The notes beneath the pieces are model-generated. The model was not told the origin of the DNA. It saw nothing but the letters and a program-made list of their open reading frames with translations, and did no database searches. Made by a program: the position numbers and the translations under genes. A stretch of 14,119 nt of DNA from Desulfobacteraceae bacterium (GTDB lineage Bacteria > Desulfobacterota > Desulfobacteria > Desulfobacterales > SURF-7): NCBI GenBank assembly GCA_030618925.1, contig JAUXCK010000022.1, forward strand, positions 1 through 14,119. Reading direction: 5' to 3'. This document shows, one piece after another, positions 6,248-13,281 of the stretch (position 1 is the stretch's first letter; every line of letters starts with the position of its first letter).

Positions 6248-7397
6248 CGCATACTCCGCTGTCTATCGCCTTAATAACGCCAAGAACCTGCGCGATGCCT
6301 TTAAACATCGGTTCAATCTCGACTCTGGTGTCTGAAAGATGGTAATTCTCACCATGTGTCACCCCAAGGGTGACTGCCGGTATTTTGCGGGACAAAAAGA
6401 TGGAGAGCTCCGATCCGCTCGCCTCACTTACCGGCTTTAATCCCAGCTTTTTCATTATTGCCACAGAACTCTTCACCAGCGGATGATCATATCGCAAGGT
6501 AGAGGCATTCACACTGCTGATGGTTCTCAGATGGATATCCACCTGGTATTCGTGGCTGAGGCCATCGACAATGTCGGCGATTTTATTATAAATCGATGTT
6601 ACCATTTCATCTGAATCGCTCTGGATTTCAAAACCAAGGGCACTGTTATATGCAATGATGCCGTGTTTAAACCCGCCGGAGATCTTGCCGATGATGACCC
6701 TTGCCCGGGGCCGCTGGGGAAGCCTCAATGTTAATATTTTGTTGATCACATCATTTAATACCAGAATGGCGTTTGGTTTGAATTTGTGTTCCCAGCCCTC
6801 GGTGGTGGATATAATGCATTCAATTTCACATCTCTTTGTGCCGTCTGAATAATAATTGAGCCGTCCGAGTTCCCCCCCTTCTATACAGACAGCCCCCCTG
6901 ATGGGGGATTCCCATGATTCCAGCAAATGCCTGATCCCCTGCAGATTTCCTTTCCCCAGGGAGTGAATCACGCCGGCCAGAACAATGTTGGACTCAAAAG
7001 TGAGATCAAGCGCTTTAAATATTTCGGGTAGAGAGGCCAGGACACCTACGCCCGTGGAATTGTCCAGAACCCCGGGACCGGAGATGGCGTTCTTTTTTAT
7101 GGTGAAATTATGGTCGATGTCTTTGTCAATAAATGTGTCCAGGTGGGACACCAGAAAAATAGGCGGTTTGTGTTCAGATGTGCCGTGAATAATGCCGATG
7201 GGATTTTGATATTCATCCCGTGTGCATTCATCCACCTGGGCCTGGGCAAGCCTTTCCAGAAGAAGATCACCTCTACTGGTTTCGTTAAATGTGGGGGCAG
7301 GGATCAGGCCGATTAATACGATATTGGCCAGAATTGTTTCCCTGAGGGGTCTGATTTTTTCCTCGTATGACAAAATATTTTTCAAAAGGCTTTTCAT
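6228..7397 (-). CDS. M20-family metallohydrolase-like protein with a degenerate active site
   Basis: The protein has the M20 peptidase layout. Metal/catalytic motif SHLDT (84-88, His85 and Asp87) is followed by GPGVLDNSTG (107-116) with the bridging Asp112, IEGGE (172-176) in place of the second-metal acidic residue, a lid-domain His204, and a C-terminal HLSDTRVEIEP (353-363) with the last metal His. The Glu-Glu pair that normally provides the general base and a metal ligand is missing: the equivalent stretch reads SLGKGNLQGIRHLL (146-159), with Gly-Lys where Glu-Glu belongs. It may be an inactive binding protein or use different chemistry. I prefer the ATG at 7397 (389 residues) because AGGAA lies six bases upstream; an in-frame ATG at 7481 would add 28 residues and has no clear ribosome binding site. 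It overlaps gpgS by 20 bp, so a role linked to glucosylglycerate or its derivatives is possible but unproven. Confidence 0.75.
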   Translation of the reverse strand: MKSLLKNILSYEEKIRPLRETILANIVLIGLIPAPTFNETSRGDLLLERLAQAQVDECTRDEYQNPIGIIHGTSEHKPPIFLVSHLDTFIDKDIDHNFTIKKNAISGPGVLDNSTGVGVLASLPEIFKALDLTFESNIVLAGVIHSLGKGNLQGIRHLLESWESPIRGAVCIEGGELGRLNYYSDGTKRCEIECIISTTEGWEHKFKPNAILVLNDVINKILTLRLPQRPRARVIIGKISGGFKHGIIAYNSALGFEIQSDSDEMVTSIYNKIADIVDGLSHEYQVDIHLRTISSVNASTLRYDHPLVKSSVAIMKKLGLKPVSEASGSELSIFLSRKIPAVTLGVTHGENYHLSDTRVEIEPMFKGIAQVLGVIKAIDSGVCDEEHVA

Positions 7398-7521
7398 ACA
7401 GATTTCCTGTGGCACCCGGTTCTGGTGGCCGATTATTGACTGATAATGCCGGAAGAAAGATTGTTTCGGGTTATCGGCCATAATTTCTGAAAAAGCAGTG
7501 GCGCTTGATGATTTTCCTGAA

Positions 7522-7549
7522 CATATATCAAAACCGTACCCAAGGTCAA
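7522..7549 (-). promoter_or_regulatory. Sigma-70-type promoter for the M20-like/gpgS pair
   Basis: Read on the minus strand, TTGACC (7549-7544, five of six bases of the -35 consensus) is followed after 16 bp by TATATG (7527-7522, four of six of the -10). Transcription would start near 7515, leaving a leader of about 118 nt to the preferred start at 7397, or about 33 nt to the alternative at 7481. Confidence 0.4.
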
Positions 7550-7578
7550 GATTTCTTTACTGAATCGCAGCAGGCAGG

Positions 7579-7589
7579 ACAGAATCTGT
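7579..7589. repeat. Short palindrome between divergent genes
   Basis: ACAGA-A-TCTGT is a perfect 11-bp palindrome in the intergenic stretch between the M20-like gene and the small gene before waaA. It lies about 30 bp upstream of the minus-strand -35 box and about 50 bp before the plus-strand -10 candidate. A regulator site is possible; its small size makes chance equally likely. Nothing else is recognisable in the remainder of this stretch (7482-7691) apart from the promoter candidates. Confidence 0.2.
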
Positions 7590-7636
7590 GAAGGCAGTGC
7601 ATGAAGACAAAATAGCTGTTATATTTACCGGTAGTT

Positions 7637-7645
7637 TGGTATAAC
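7637..7645 (+). promoter_or_regulatory. Extended -10 promoter candidate for the waaA-hldE run
   Basis: TGGTATAAC contains TATAAC (7640-7645, five of six of the -10) with the TGn extension. No good -35 box lies 16-18 bp upstream. A transcript from here would start near 7652 and carry a leader of about 40 nt before the small gene at 7692. An overlapping alternative uses TTGGTA (7636-7641) as -35 and TAAAAT (7661-7666) as -10, but its spacing is 19 bp. Confidence 0.3.
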
Positions 7646-7691
7646 CCCTGTTGTTTATTCTAAAATGCCTTTTAAATGGAAGGAGAAAAGT

Positions 7692-7928
7692 ATGAGTGAC
7701 ATCAGAATGACCGGTGAGATGAGAACAGACTATGACTGCGAAACAACCGGCCTTCCTGCAGAACACTGGGGAGAAGCAGTGTTTAAAATCGGTGAAGCGG
7801 AAATCATTCTTGAAGTTAGCGTTGAAAAAGATATAATTGTCGCTGTTATGGCAGGGGAGGATGCCGTCTGGAAAGGAACCCTCGAAGGCCTGAAGAAACT
7901 TCTGAAGGGGGAAATCAGGGCAAGATAA
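7692..7928 (+). CDS. Small protein of unknown function upstream of waaA
   Basis: This 78-residue cytosolic protein is not one I recognise. It begins MSDIRMTGEMRTDYDCETTG, and its centre (about residues 26-62) alternates hydrophobic and charged residues as in beta strands (VFKIGEAEIILEVSVEKDIIVAVMAG), ending in a basic amphipathic helix (LEGLKKLLKGEIRAR). It has no signal peptide or membrane segment and one cysteine. The ATG at 7692 is preceded by a strong AAGGAGAAAAGT ribosome binding site; an in-frame ATG at 7665 would place that site inside the gene. It lies 44 bp before waaA on the same strand and is probably co-transcribed with it. The strong ribosome binding site and compact fold-like pattern argue that it is real, over a 151-residue opposite-strand reading frame covering the same DNA. 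Confidence 0.7.
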   Translation: MSDIRMTGEMRTDYDCETTGLPAEHWGEAVFKIGEAEIILEVSVEKDIIVAVMAGEDAVWKGTLEGLKKLLKGEIRAR

Positions 7929-7972
7929 TGCATCTCTCAACCGAAGATTTGTTTGGATCGGTTTTATCATAA

Positions 7973-9274
7973 ATGAATATCGCCTTTTATACATATCGGC
8001 TATTAAGTACATGCCTTTTTTTTATTTTTTTCCCTTTATATCGGGTGATTGCACTTGTCAGAAAACCCGTTGATGACAGCATGGATCAGCGCCTGGGGAA
8101 ATACAGAAATGGTGTGGTAAAAAGGATCTCGGGGTCACCCCGGATCTGGATTCATGCAGCCTCGGTGGGTGAAGTCAGTGTTGCCATCAGCATGATTGAT
8201 GTCCTGGTTCCGGCCAGACCCGGGTGTGGGATTATTGTTTCAACCACCACCCGGCATGGACACGAATTTGCTGTTGAAAACATGGATTCAGCCGTCATCT
8301 GTATTTATGCACCCCTTGATTTTGCTGCTGTTGTCCGGAGAGCGTTAAAAACGTTTAAACCGGATATTCTATGCTGCATAGAGACCGAAATCTGGCCCAA
8401 CTGGCTGGTGGGAGCTGCGGAATCAGGCATCAAAACCATACTTGTCAACGGGCGGATTTCTATCCGGTCCATTAACAGCTACATGAGATTCCGGTGGCTG
8501 TTCAAATCGGTGTTCAGAAAGATGGATGCATTCAGCATGATCAGCAGAAAGGATGCCGAAAGAATTCGTATGATCGGCGCACCTGAAAAAAAGATTGAAA
8601 TAAACGGGAATGCAAAATATGACCGGTTAATGGAAACCCTCCTCCCTGACCGGTTGGCAGACATAAAAACACTTTTGAACCTGAGTGGCCGGGAGCCGGT
8701 TTTTGTTGCCGGCAGCACACGGCGTTCAGAAGAAGAGGTCATCCTGGATGTGTATCAGAAAATATGCCGGGATTTTCCGGATACGGTCCTGATCATTGCC
8801 CCGCGTCATGTGAAACGGGCAGGTCACCTGGTGCGACTGGTGACAGAAAGAGGCCTCAGTTGTCAACTGCGGACCGGCCTGGACCCTGAAAACCACGTGC
8901 GGAGCTCTCCTGTGGTGGTCATGGATACGATAGGCGAGTTGCAGACCCTGTATGGTGTCGCCTCAATCGTGTTTATCGGTGGAAGCCTGGTGCCGCTCGG
9001 GGGTCATAATATACTTGAACCCGCAGTGTGGGCCAAACCCGTATTATATGGTCCGTTCATGGATGATTTCCTGGATGCCAGAGATCTTCTTGAACAGGCG
9101 GGTGGAGGGATTCAGGTGAAAAACGGCCGGGACCTGGCCGAAAGCGCCCTGGATCTTCTTCTTCATCCGGAAAAGGCGGCTGAAATCGGCCGGGCGGCAA
9201 GAGAAGCCGTTATGGCAAGCAAGGGTGCGGCAGAGAAGCATGCGGGAGTGATTTTGCGTGTCCTCAACAGTTAA
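7973..9274 (+). CDS. waaA: 3-deoxy-D-manno-octulosonic acid (Kdo) transferase
   Basis: WaaA (KdtA, GT30) transfers Kdo from CMP-Kdo to lipid A precursor at the inner membrane, starting the LPS core. The 433-residue length matches the family (about 425). An N-terminal membrane anchor (about residues 8-29) is followed by the QRLGKY motif (39-44), the catalytic glutamate motif ASVGE (63-67, Glu67), a GT-B acceptor domain with IETEIWPN, and the donor domain with VFVAGSTRRSEEE, IIAPRHVKRA and GGSLVPLGGHNILEPA, which binds CMP-Kdo. All family motifs are intact. Whether it adds one or more Kdo residues cannot be read from the sequence. The ribosome binding site is weak, so translation may depend on the small gene 44 bp upstream. 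hldE follows after 12 bp. Confidence 0.95.
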   Translation: MNIAFYTYRLLSTCLFFIFFPLYRVIALVRKPVDDSMDQRLGKYRNGVVKRISGSPRIWIHAASVGEVSVAISMIDVLVPARPGCGIIVSTTTRHGHEFAVENMDSAVICIYAPLDFAAVVRRALKTFKPDILCCIETEIWPNWLVGAAESGIKTILVNGRISIRSINSYMRFRWLFKSVFRKMDAFSMISRKDAERIRMIGAPEKKIEINGNAKYDRLMETLLPDRLADIKTLLNLSGREPVFVAGSTRRSEEEVILDVYQKICRDFPDTVLIIAPRHVKRAGHLVRLVTERGLSCQLRTGLDPENHVRSSPVVVMDTIGELQTLYGVASIVFIGGSLVPLGGHNILEPAVWAKPVLYGPFMDDFLDARDLLEQAGGGIQVKNGRDLAESALDLLLHPEKAAEIGRAAREAVMASKGAAEKHAGVILRVLNS

Positions 9275-9286
9275 TAAGGAGTCAAT

Positions 9287-10759
9287 ATGACGTTTGATTT
9301 TGAATCGTTTTCAGAGGTGCGGGTGCTTGTCGTGGGGGATGTCATGCTCGACCTGTATCACTGGGGAGAGGTGCGTCGTATCTCTCCTGAAGCCCCGGTC
9401 CCGGTGGTGCATGTGCTTGAAAAATCCAGAGTGCTCGGCGGGGCTGGAAATGTGGCCGCCAATCTGGCCGGCCTGGGGTGCAGGGTTACTATTATCGGGC
9501 TTTGCGGTGAGGATGAGCCGGGCCGGCACCTGGAAACCCTGTGTGCTGAAAAAAGAATAGACCCCTTGTTTTTCAAGGACAAATCGCGTCCCACCATCAC
9601 GAAAACAAGGGTCATGGCCCAGGGGCAGCAATTGTTCCGGCTGGATGAAGAACAGCCGGGCCGGGTCAGCGCCGGGATTTCCGATTGGATTTTAAATACC
9701 ATGAAAGAACAGCTTGCCGGCTGCCAGGCGGTGATCATGTCTGACTACGGGAAAGGGCTGCTGGGCTCAGGAGACCTGTGCCGAAAGATGATTCGCATGA
9801 GCAGAGAAAATGACCTGCCGGTTTTGGTGGACCCCAAGGGAACGGACTGGGAGCGGTATCAGAATGCAACTGCAGTGACACCCAATCTGGCAGAACTGGC
9901 CCTTCTTGAAGGCGCCTCCATTTTTGAAAATGAAGAAACACTTCAGGCGGCTGTGAAGGCTGTCCGCAAACGATTTAACCTTGACTGGCTTCTCGTCACC
10001 CGGGGGGCCAGGGGGATGTGCTTTGGAGGTGTGGAAGAAAAAGTGACCCGGATTCCAGCCGTGGCCCGGGAGGTCTTTGATGTGTCCGGGGCAGGGGATA
10101 CGGTGATTGCAACTCTCTCGGCCGCCCTGGCTTTGGACTTGCCTTTTCCGGACGCAGCAAAACTGGCAAACACGTCTGCCGGCATCGTGGTGGGGAAATT
10201 GGGTACCCAGCCCATCACCCGGTCTGAGCTGGCATCCACGCATGAGCGGAATGAGGCAACAGATCAGACTGCCGGGGTTGATCACCCCGCCCCCCTGGAT
10301 GCCGCACGGATTCAGGTAAAGTCCTGGCGCGCGTCAGGAGACAGGATTGTTTTTACCAATGGATGCTTTGACCTGCTCCATCCCGGTCATATCAACCTGC
10401 TTCATCAGTCCAGGGCGCTGGGAGACCGCCTTGTTGTCGGGTTGAATACCGATGTGTCGGTAAAACGCTTGAAAGGCGAACGTCGGCCCATCCTTTCTGA
10501 AATAGATCGGGCCGCCATTCTCAATGCCCTTGCCAGTGTGGATCTTGTGGTGCTTTTCGATGAGGACACGCCGCTTGAGCTGATCAAGTCGTTGAAACCG
10601 GACATCCTTGTGAAGGGAGCTGATTATCGAATCGAAGAAGTGGTCGGCAGGGATGAGGTGGAATCCTGGGACGGGAAAGTCTGCCTGGTGCCTTTGCTGA
10701 AGGGGTACAGTACCACCGGAATTGCAGACAAGGTCCTCTCGGCAAAAGAAAAAGAATAA
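9287..10759 (+). CDS. hldE: Bifunctional heptose-7-phosphate kinase / heptose-1-phosphate adenylyltransferase
   Basis: HldE (RfaE) supplies ADP-heptose for the LPS inner core. The N-terminal PfkB-type kinase (about residues 10-320) phosphorylates D-glycero-D-manno-heptose 7-phosphate at C1. It shows VVGDVMLDLYHWGEVRRISPE (15-35), GGAGNVAANL (51-60), VDPKG (181-185) and the catalytic SGAGDT (267-272, Asp271). After a charged linker (about 315-345) the C-terminal nucleotidyltransferase adds AMP; it has TNGCFDLLHPGHINLL (357-372) with the HxGH motif at 365-368, LNTDVSVKRLKG (386-397) and VKGADYR (442-448). Both halves look active, and 490 residues fits the fused form (E. coli, 477). TAAGGAG precedes the ATG, 12 bp after waaA. 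The other pathway genes (gmhA, gmhB, hldD) are not in the window. Confidence 0.96.
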   Translation: MTFDFESFSEVRVLVVGDVMLDLYHWGEVRRISPEAPVPVVHVLEKSRVLGGAGNVAANLAGLGCRVTIIGLCGEDEPGRHLETLCAEKRIDPLFFKDKSRPTITKTRVMAQGQQLFRLDEEQPGRVSAGISDWILNTMKEQLAGCQAVIMSDYGKGLLGSGDLCRKMIRMSRENDLPVLVDPKGTDWERYQNATAVTPNLAELALLEGASIFENEETLQAAVKAVRKRFNLDWLLVTRGARGMCFGGVEEKVTRIPAVAREVFDVSGAGDTVIATLSAALALDLPFPDAAKLANTSAGIVVGKLGTQPITRSELASTHERNEATDQTAGVDHPAPLDAARIQVKSWRASGDRIVFTNGCFDLLHPGHINLLHQSRALGDRLVVGLNTDVSVKRLKGERRPILSEIDRAAILNALASVDLVVLFDEDTPLELIKSLKPDILVKGADYRIEEVVGRDEVESWDGKVCLVPLLKGYSTTGIADKVLSAKEKE

Positions 10760-10817
10760 CCCAGAGAAGTAAATCCGGAAAAATAAACCTATAAAAATAA
10801 ACTTGAAAAACGAATTG

Positions 10818-11438
10818 ATGCGACATAAATATTTATACATCCTTTGCCTGGTGACAGCAGCGGCGGCCCTGTTTTCCTATTTTTATCTGGACATTCCTGT
10901 TGCCACCTATTTTTTCTCCATTAAAAATTCTCCCCTGGGGAAGGTCGTTAAACCGATTTCAGGGCTGGGGAGGGGAGAGTGGTATCTCATCCCTTCAATT
11001 CTGGTTTCGGTCATTTTGTGGAAGAAAAAGAAACAGGTGGCCTATAAAGCGCTCTATATTTTTTCTGCTGTTGCTGTATCCGGTATCCTGGTGAACATCA
11101 TCAAGCTGATCACCCGGCGTGTAAGACCGACCCTTTATTTCAGCGAGGGGTTGTACGGGTTTAATTTTTATAAGTTTGATTCTGATTTTTTGTCCTTTCC
11201 GTCAGGGCACTCGGCAACATCCTTGAGCGCCATGGTTGCCCTTGGGGTTTTGTTTCCAAAGCTCCGGATTCCTTTTTTACTTTTCGGAATGATAATCGCT
11301 TTCACCCGAATGTTTCTGACCAACCATTTTTTGAGTGATGTGCTGGGCGGAGCAATGCTCGGGGTGATGACCGCCATACTCCTTTATCCGTCCTACTTCC
11401 AACAGCGAATCACTGGAACCCTGTCAAGGCCGGGGTGA
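10818..11438 (+). CDS. PAP2-family membrane phosphatase
   Basis: This 206-residue integral membrane protein has about five to six membrane segments and all three PAP2 motifs: KLITRRVRP (96-104, K-x6-RP), FPSGHS (127-132) and TRMFLTNHFLSD (163-174), with His131 and His170 as catalytic residues. The active site is expected on the outer side of the inner membrane, removing phosphate from a lipid such as undecaprenyl pyrophosphate, phosphatidylglycerol phosphate or lipid A. The position 58 bp after hldE in an LPS locus favours undecaprenyl-phosphate recycling or an LpxE-like lipid A phosphatase, but the family is too broad to decide. I chose the ATG at 10818; an in-frame TTG at 10803 adds five residues, and neither has a good ribosome binding site. 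The last 15 bp overlap the end of the opposing GT2 gene. Confidence 0.85.
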   Translation: MRHKYLYILCLVTAAAALFSYFYLDIPVATYFFSIKNSPLGKVVKPISGLGRGEWYLIPSILVSVILWKKKKQVAYKALYIFSAVAVSGILVNIIKLITRRVRPTLYFSEGLYGFNFYKFDSDFLSFPSGHSATSLSAMVALGVLFPKLRIPFLLFGMIIAFTRMFLTNHFLSDVLGGAMLGVMTAILLYPSYFQQRITGTLSRPG

Positions 11439-12233
11439 TGGGGATTGGACATTCGTTAATCCATTGGCGCATTGATATGTTTTGGATGTGATGGCCTTCT
11501 CCAGGATGTCGTCATTTATCGGAAGCCGTGTCCTGTCATTTTCCTGATGCCAGAGATGAAAGCAGATGGCCATAAAGGAGTGGGTTTTTCTTTTTAATCC
11601 ATATTTGTAGAACCGGACGGCCAGTTCGGAATCTTCGCGCCCCCATCCGACAAAATCCTGATTAAACCCGTTGACGGCGAAAATGTCCTGCCTGTGGAAC
11701 CCCATGTTGCATGTTTTGATACCATTCATGCTGTTGCTGATATGGGCCGGTAGAAAAGGGAGCCGTATGATATGATGGGAATTTGAGATACCACCTGTTA
11801 AACCATACTTGAACAGTTTTTTTATTGAAAAGGCATCGTCCGGACTGAAGCCGGGAGACAGTCTCCTGCTGACAAGGACTCTTTTGCCTTGAATAAAATA
11901 GCCCTTTTCCGCCATGCGCAAATGATCTTCAATAAAATGCCGCGCCGGTATGCAGTCTCCATCCAGCAGAACAATATAGTCTCCGGAGGACTTGTGAAGG
12001 GCCTTATTTCTTATCTCCGCAGCCCTGAATCCGAGATCTTCATGCCAGACATGGGTGACGGGATACTTTAATTCAGCCGTCAGGTCAACAATCATCCGGC
12101 GTGTCTCCGGGGTGGACCCGTCATCAGCCACCAGCACGTCATCCGCCGGCATAGTTTGATAATTCAGCGCGTCAAGTACTTTTCTTAATGCTTCTGGACG
12201 GTTATAGGTGGTCAGGATAACGGATAATGTCAT
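11424..12233 (-). CDS. Family 2 glycosyltransferase with C-terminal galactosyltransferase-like domain
   Basis: This 269-residue cytosolic GT-A enzyme has the GT2 start SVILTTYNRPEAL (4-16), VADDGST (35-41), the metal-binding LLDGD (89-93) and a C-terminal GT7-like segment, GFNQDFVGWGREDSELAVRF (189-208), plus an HLWH motif (226-229) seen in such enzymes. It probably adds a hexose or amino sugar to the LPS core or another glycan; donor and acceptor are unknown. The ATG at 12233 overlaps the stop of the upstream heptosyltransferase gene by 4 bp (ATGA), with GAGGGGTGG just before it, so it is translationally coupled. An in-frame ATG at 12296 would add 21 residues and a larger overlap. It is the last gene of this minus-strand run. 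Confidence 0.85.
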   Translation of the reverse strand: MTLSVILTTYNRPEALRKVLDALNYQTMPADDVLVADDGSTPETRRMIVDLTAELKYPVTHVWHEDLGFRAAEIRNKALHKSSGDYIVLLDGDCIPARHFIEDHLRMAEKGYFIQGKRVLVSRRLSPGFSPDDAFSIKKLFKYGLTGGISNSHHIIRLPFLPAHISNSMNGIKTCNMGFHRQDIFAVNGFNQDFVGWGREDSELAVRFYKYGLKRKTHSFMAICFHLWHQENDRTRLPINDDILEKAITSKTYQCANGLTNVQSPSPRP

Positions 12234-13276
12234 TCGCCACCCCTCTTTTTTTGTATGATACCGGCCACCTTGTCCACCGTCAGATCCCTCATACAACGCC
12301 AGTCATATTTTTTGCACGGTTGATGGGCATAACATGGGGCACAGTCCAGATCTTCGGAGATGATGGTATGAATCGACCCGTAGGGGCCGGTTCTGACAGG
12401 GTTGGCCGGTCCGAAAATAGCGAAAACAGGAATCTCAAGTGCGGCTGCAATGTGCATGGGGCCGGTATCGTTGGAAATAAAAAAGGATGCGTTTTTGATT
12501 ACCGCGATTAATTCTTTTAAACCGGTCCGGCCGGCCAGGGAGACGGCGTTGCCCTGTGCTGCATTTTCCACTTCAGCCGCCAGCGCTGCATCTGCCTGGC
12601 TGCTGATGATCATAGTGGGCAGCGGAAGCCTTGCAGCCAGTTGACCAAACTTTTCCGCAGGCCACCTGTTTGCATCTTTGCCCGCAGACGGTGCCATCAC
12701 GATATAGTTGTCCGGGAGCGATAGAGATGTGGGAGGGCTCTCCGGATAGGGCGCAAAGGGGTAATGAATTCGACTGACATCACAGCCTAAAAAAGCTGCG
12801 ATCTCCAGATACCGGTCAATTGCATGTATTTCCATGCTGCCCTTGACTTTATGCGTGTAGAAAAATGGGCTCCCCTCATCTGAATCTTTAAATCCGATCC
12901 TGACCCTGGCTCCGGAAGCCATTGAAATGAGACCGCTCCTGAGAAGTCCGGAGAGATCGATGGACACATCAAACTTCTGGGCCCTCAAGCCTTTCCACAA
13001 ATCGATGATTTCCCGGATGGTATGGTTAAGATACAAGGGGCGCTTCCAGCGGTCCTTGTTAATTACCCACAGGCGATCAATATAGGGGTGCCCTTCAAGG
13101 AGGGGGTGCAGGCCCCGGGCGACAACCCAGTGAATGTCAGCTGCAGGGAAACATTTTTTTACTGCATCAAGAAAGGGAAGACTGTGCACAATATCCCCTA
13201 AAGAACTCGGCTTTATGATAAGAATTTTTTTTACCGGCTCCTGCAGTATCGCTTTTTTTTGTCCTGAGTGATCCAT
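12230..13276 (-). CDS. waaC: Lipopolysaccharide heptosyltransferase (GT9, WaaC-like)
   Basis: This 348-residue GT9 enzyme transfers heptose from ADP-heptose to the LPS core, probably to Kdo. The N-terminal motif ILIIKPSSLGDIVHSLP (18-34) with the catalytic Asp28 is the WaaC type. The donor domain has the conserved SNDTGPMHIAAAL segment and FGPANPVRTGP. A cysteine group near the C-terminus (Cys312, 315, 321, 328; CAPC followed by two more) occurs in many GT9 enzymes outside enterobacteria. I chose the ATG at 13276, with GAGAG about 9 bp upstream; an in-frame TTG at 13285 adds three residues and overlaps the previous stop. It is sandwiched between a GT9 gene upstream and the GT2 gene downstream, with tight or overlapping junctions. 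The assignment to heptosyltransferase I rather than II or III rests on the motif and is moderate. Confidence 0.88.
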   Translation of the reverse strand: MDHSGQKKAILQEPVKKILIIKPSSLGDIVHSLPFLDAVKKCFPAADIHWVVARGLHPLLEGHPYIDRLWVINKDRWKRPLYLNHTIREIIDLWKGLRAQKFDVSIDLSGLLRSGLISMASGARVRIGFKDSDEGSPFFYTHKVKGSMEIHAIDRYLEIAAFLGCDVSRIHYPFAPYPESPPTSLSLPDNYIVMAPSAGKDANRWPAEKFGQLAARLPLPTMIISSQADAALAAEVENAAQGNAVSLAGRTGLKELIAVIKNASFFISNDTGPMHIAAALEIPVFAIFGPANPVRTGPYGSIHTIISEDLDCAPCYAHQPCKKYDWRCMRDLTVDKVAGIIQKKRGGE

Positions 13277-13281
13277 CTGAT

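Noticed and set aside
7557..8012. A 151-residue minus-strand reading frame covering the small gene before waaA
   Set aside because: It overlaps both the small plus-strand gene and the start of waaA, has a cysteine- and phenylalanine-rich composition typical of a shadow frame, and lacks a clear ribosome binding site.
10782..10802. Direct repeat AATAAAC twice in the hldE-PAP2 gap
   Set aside because: A seven-base repeat in A-rich DNA is expected by chance and no function is suggested.
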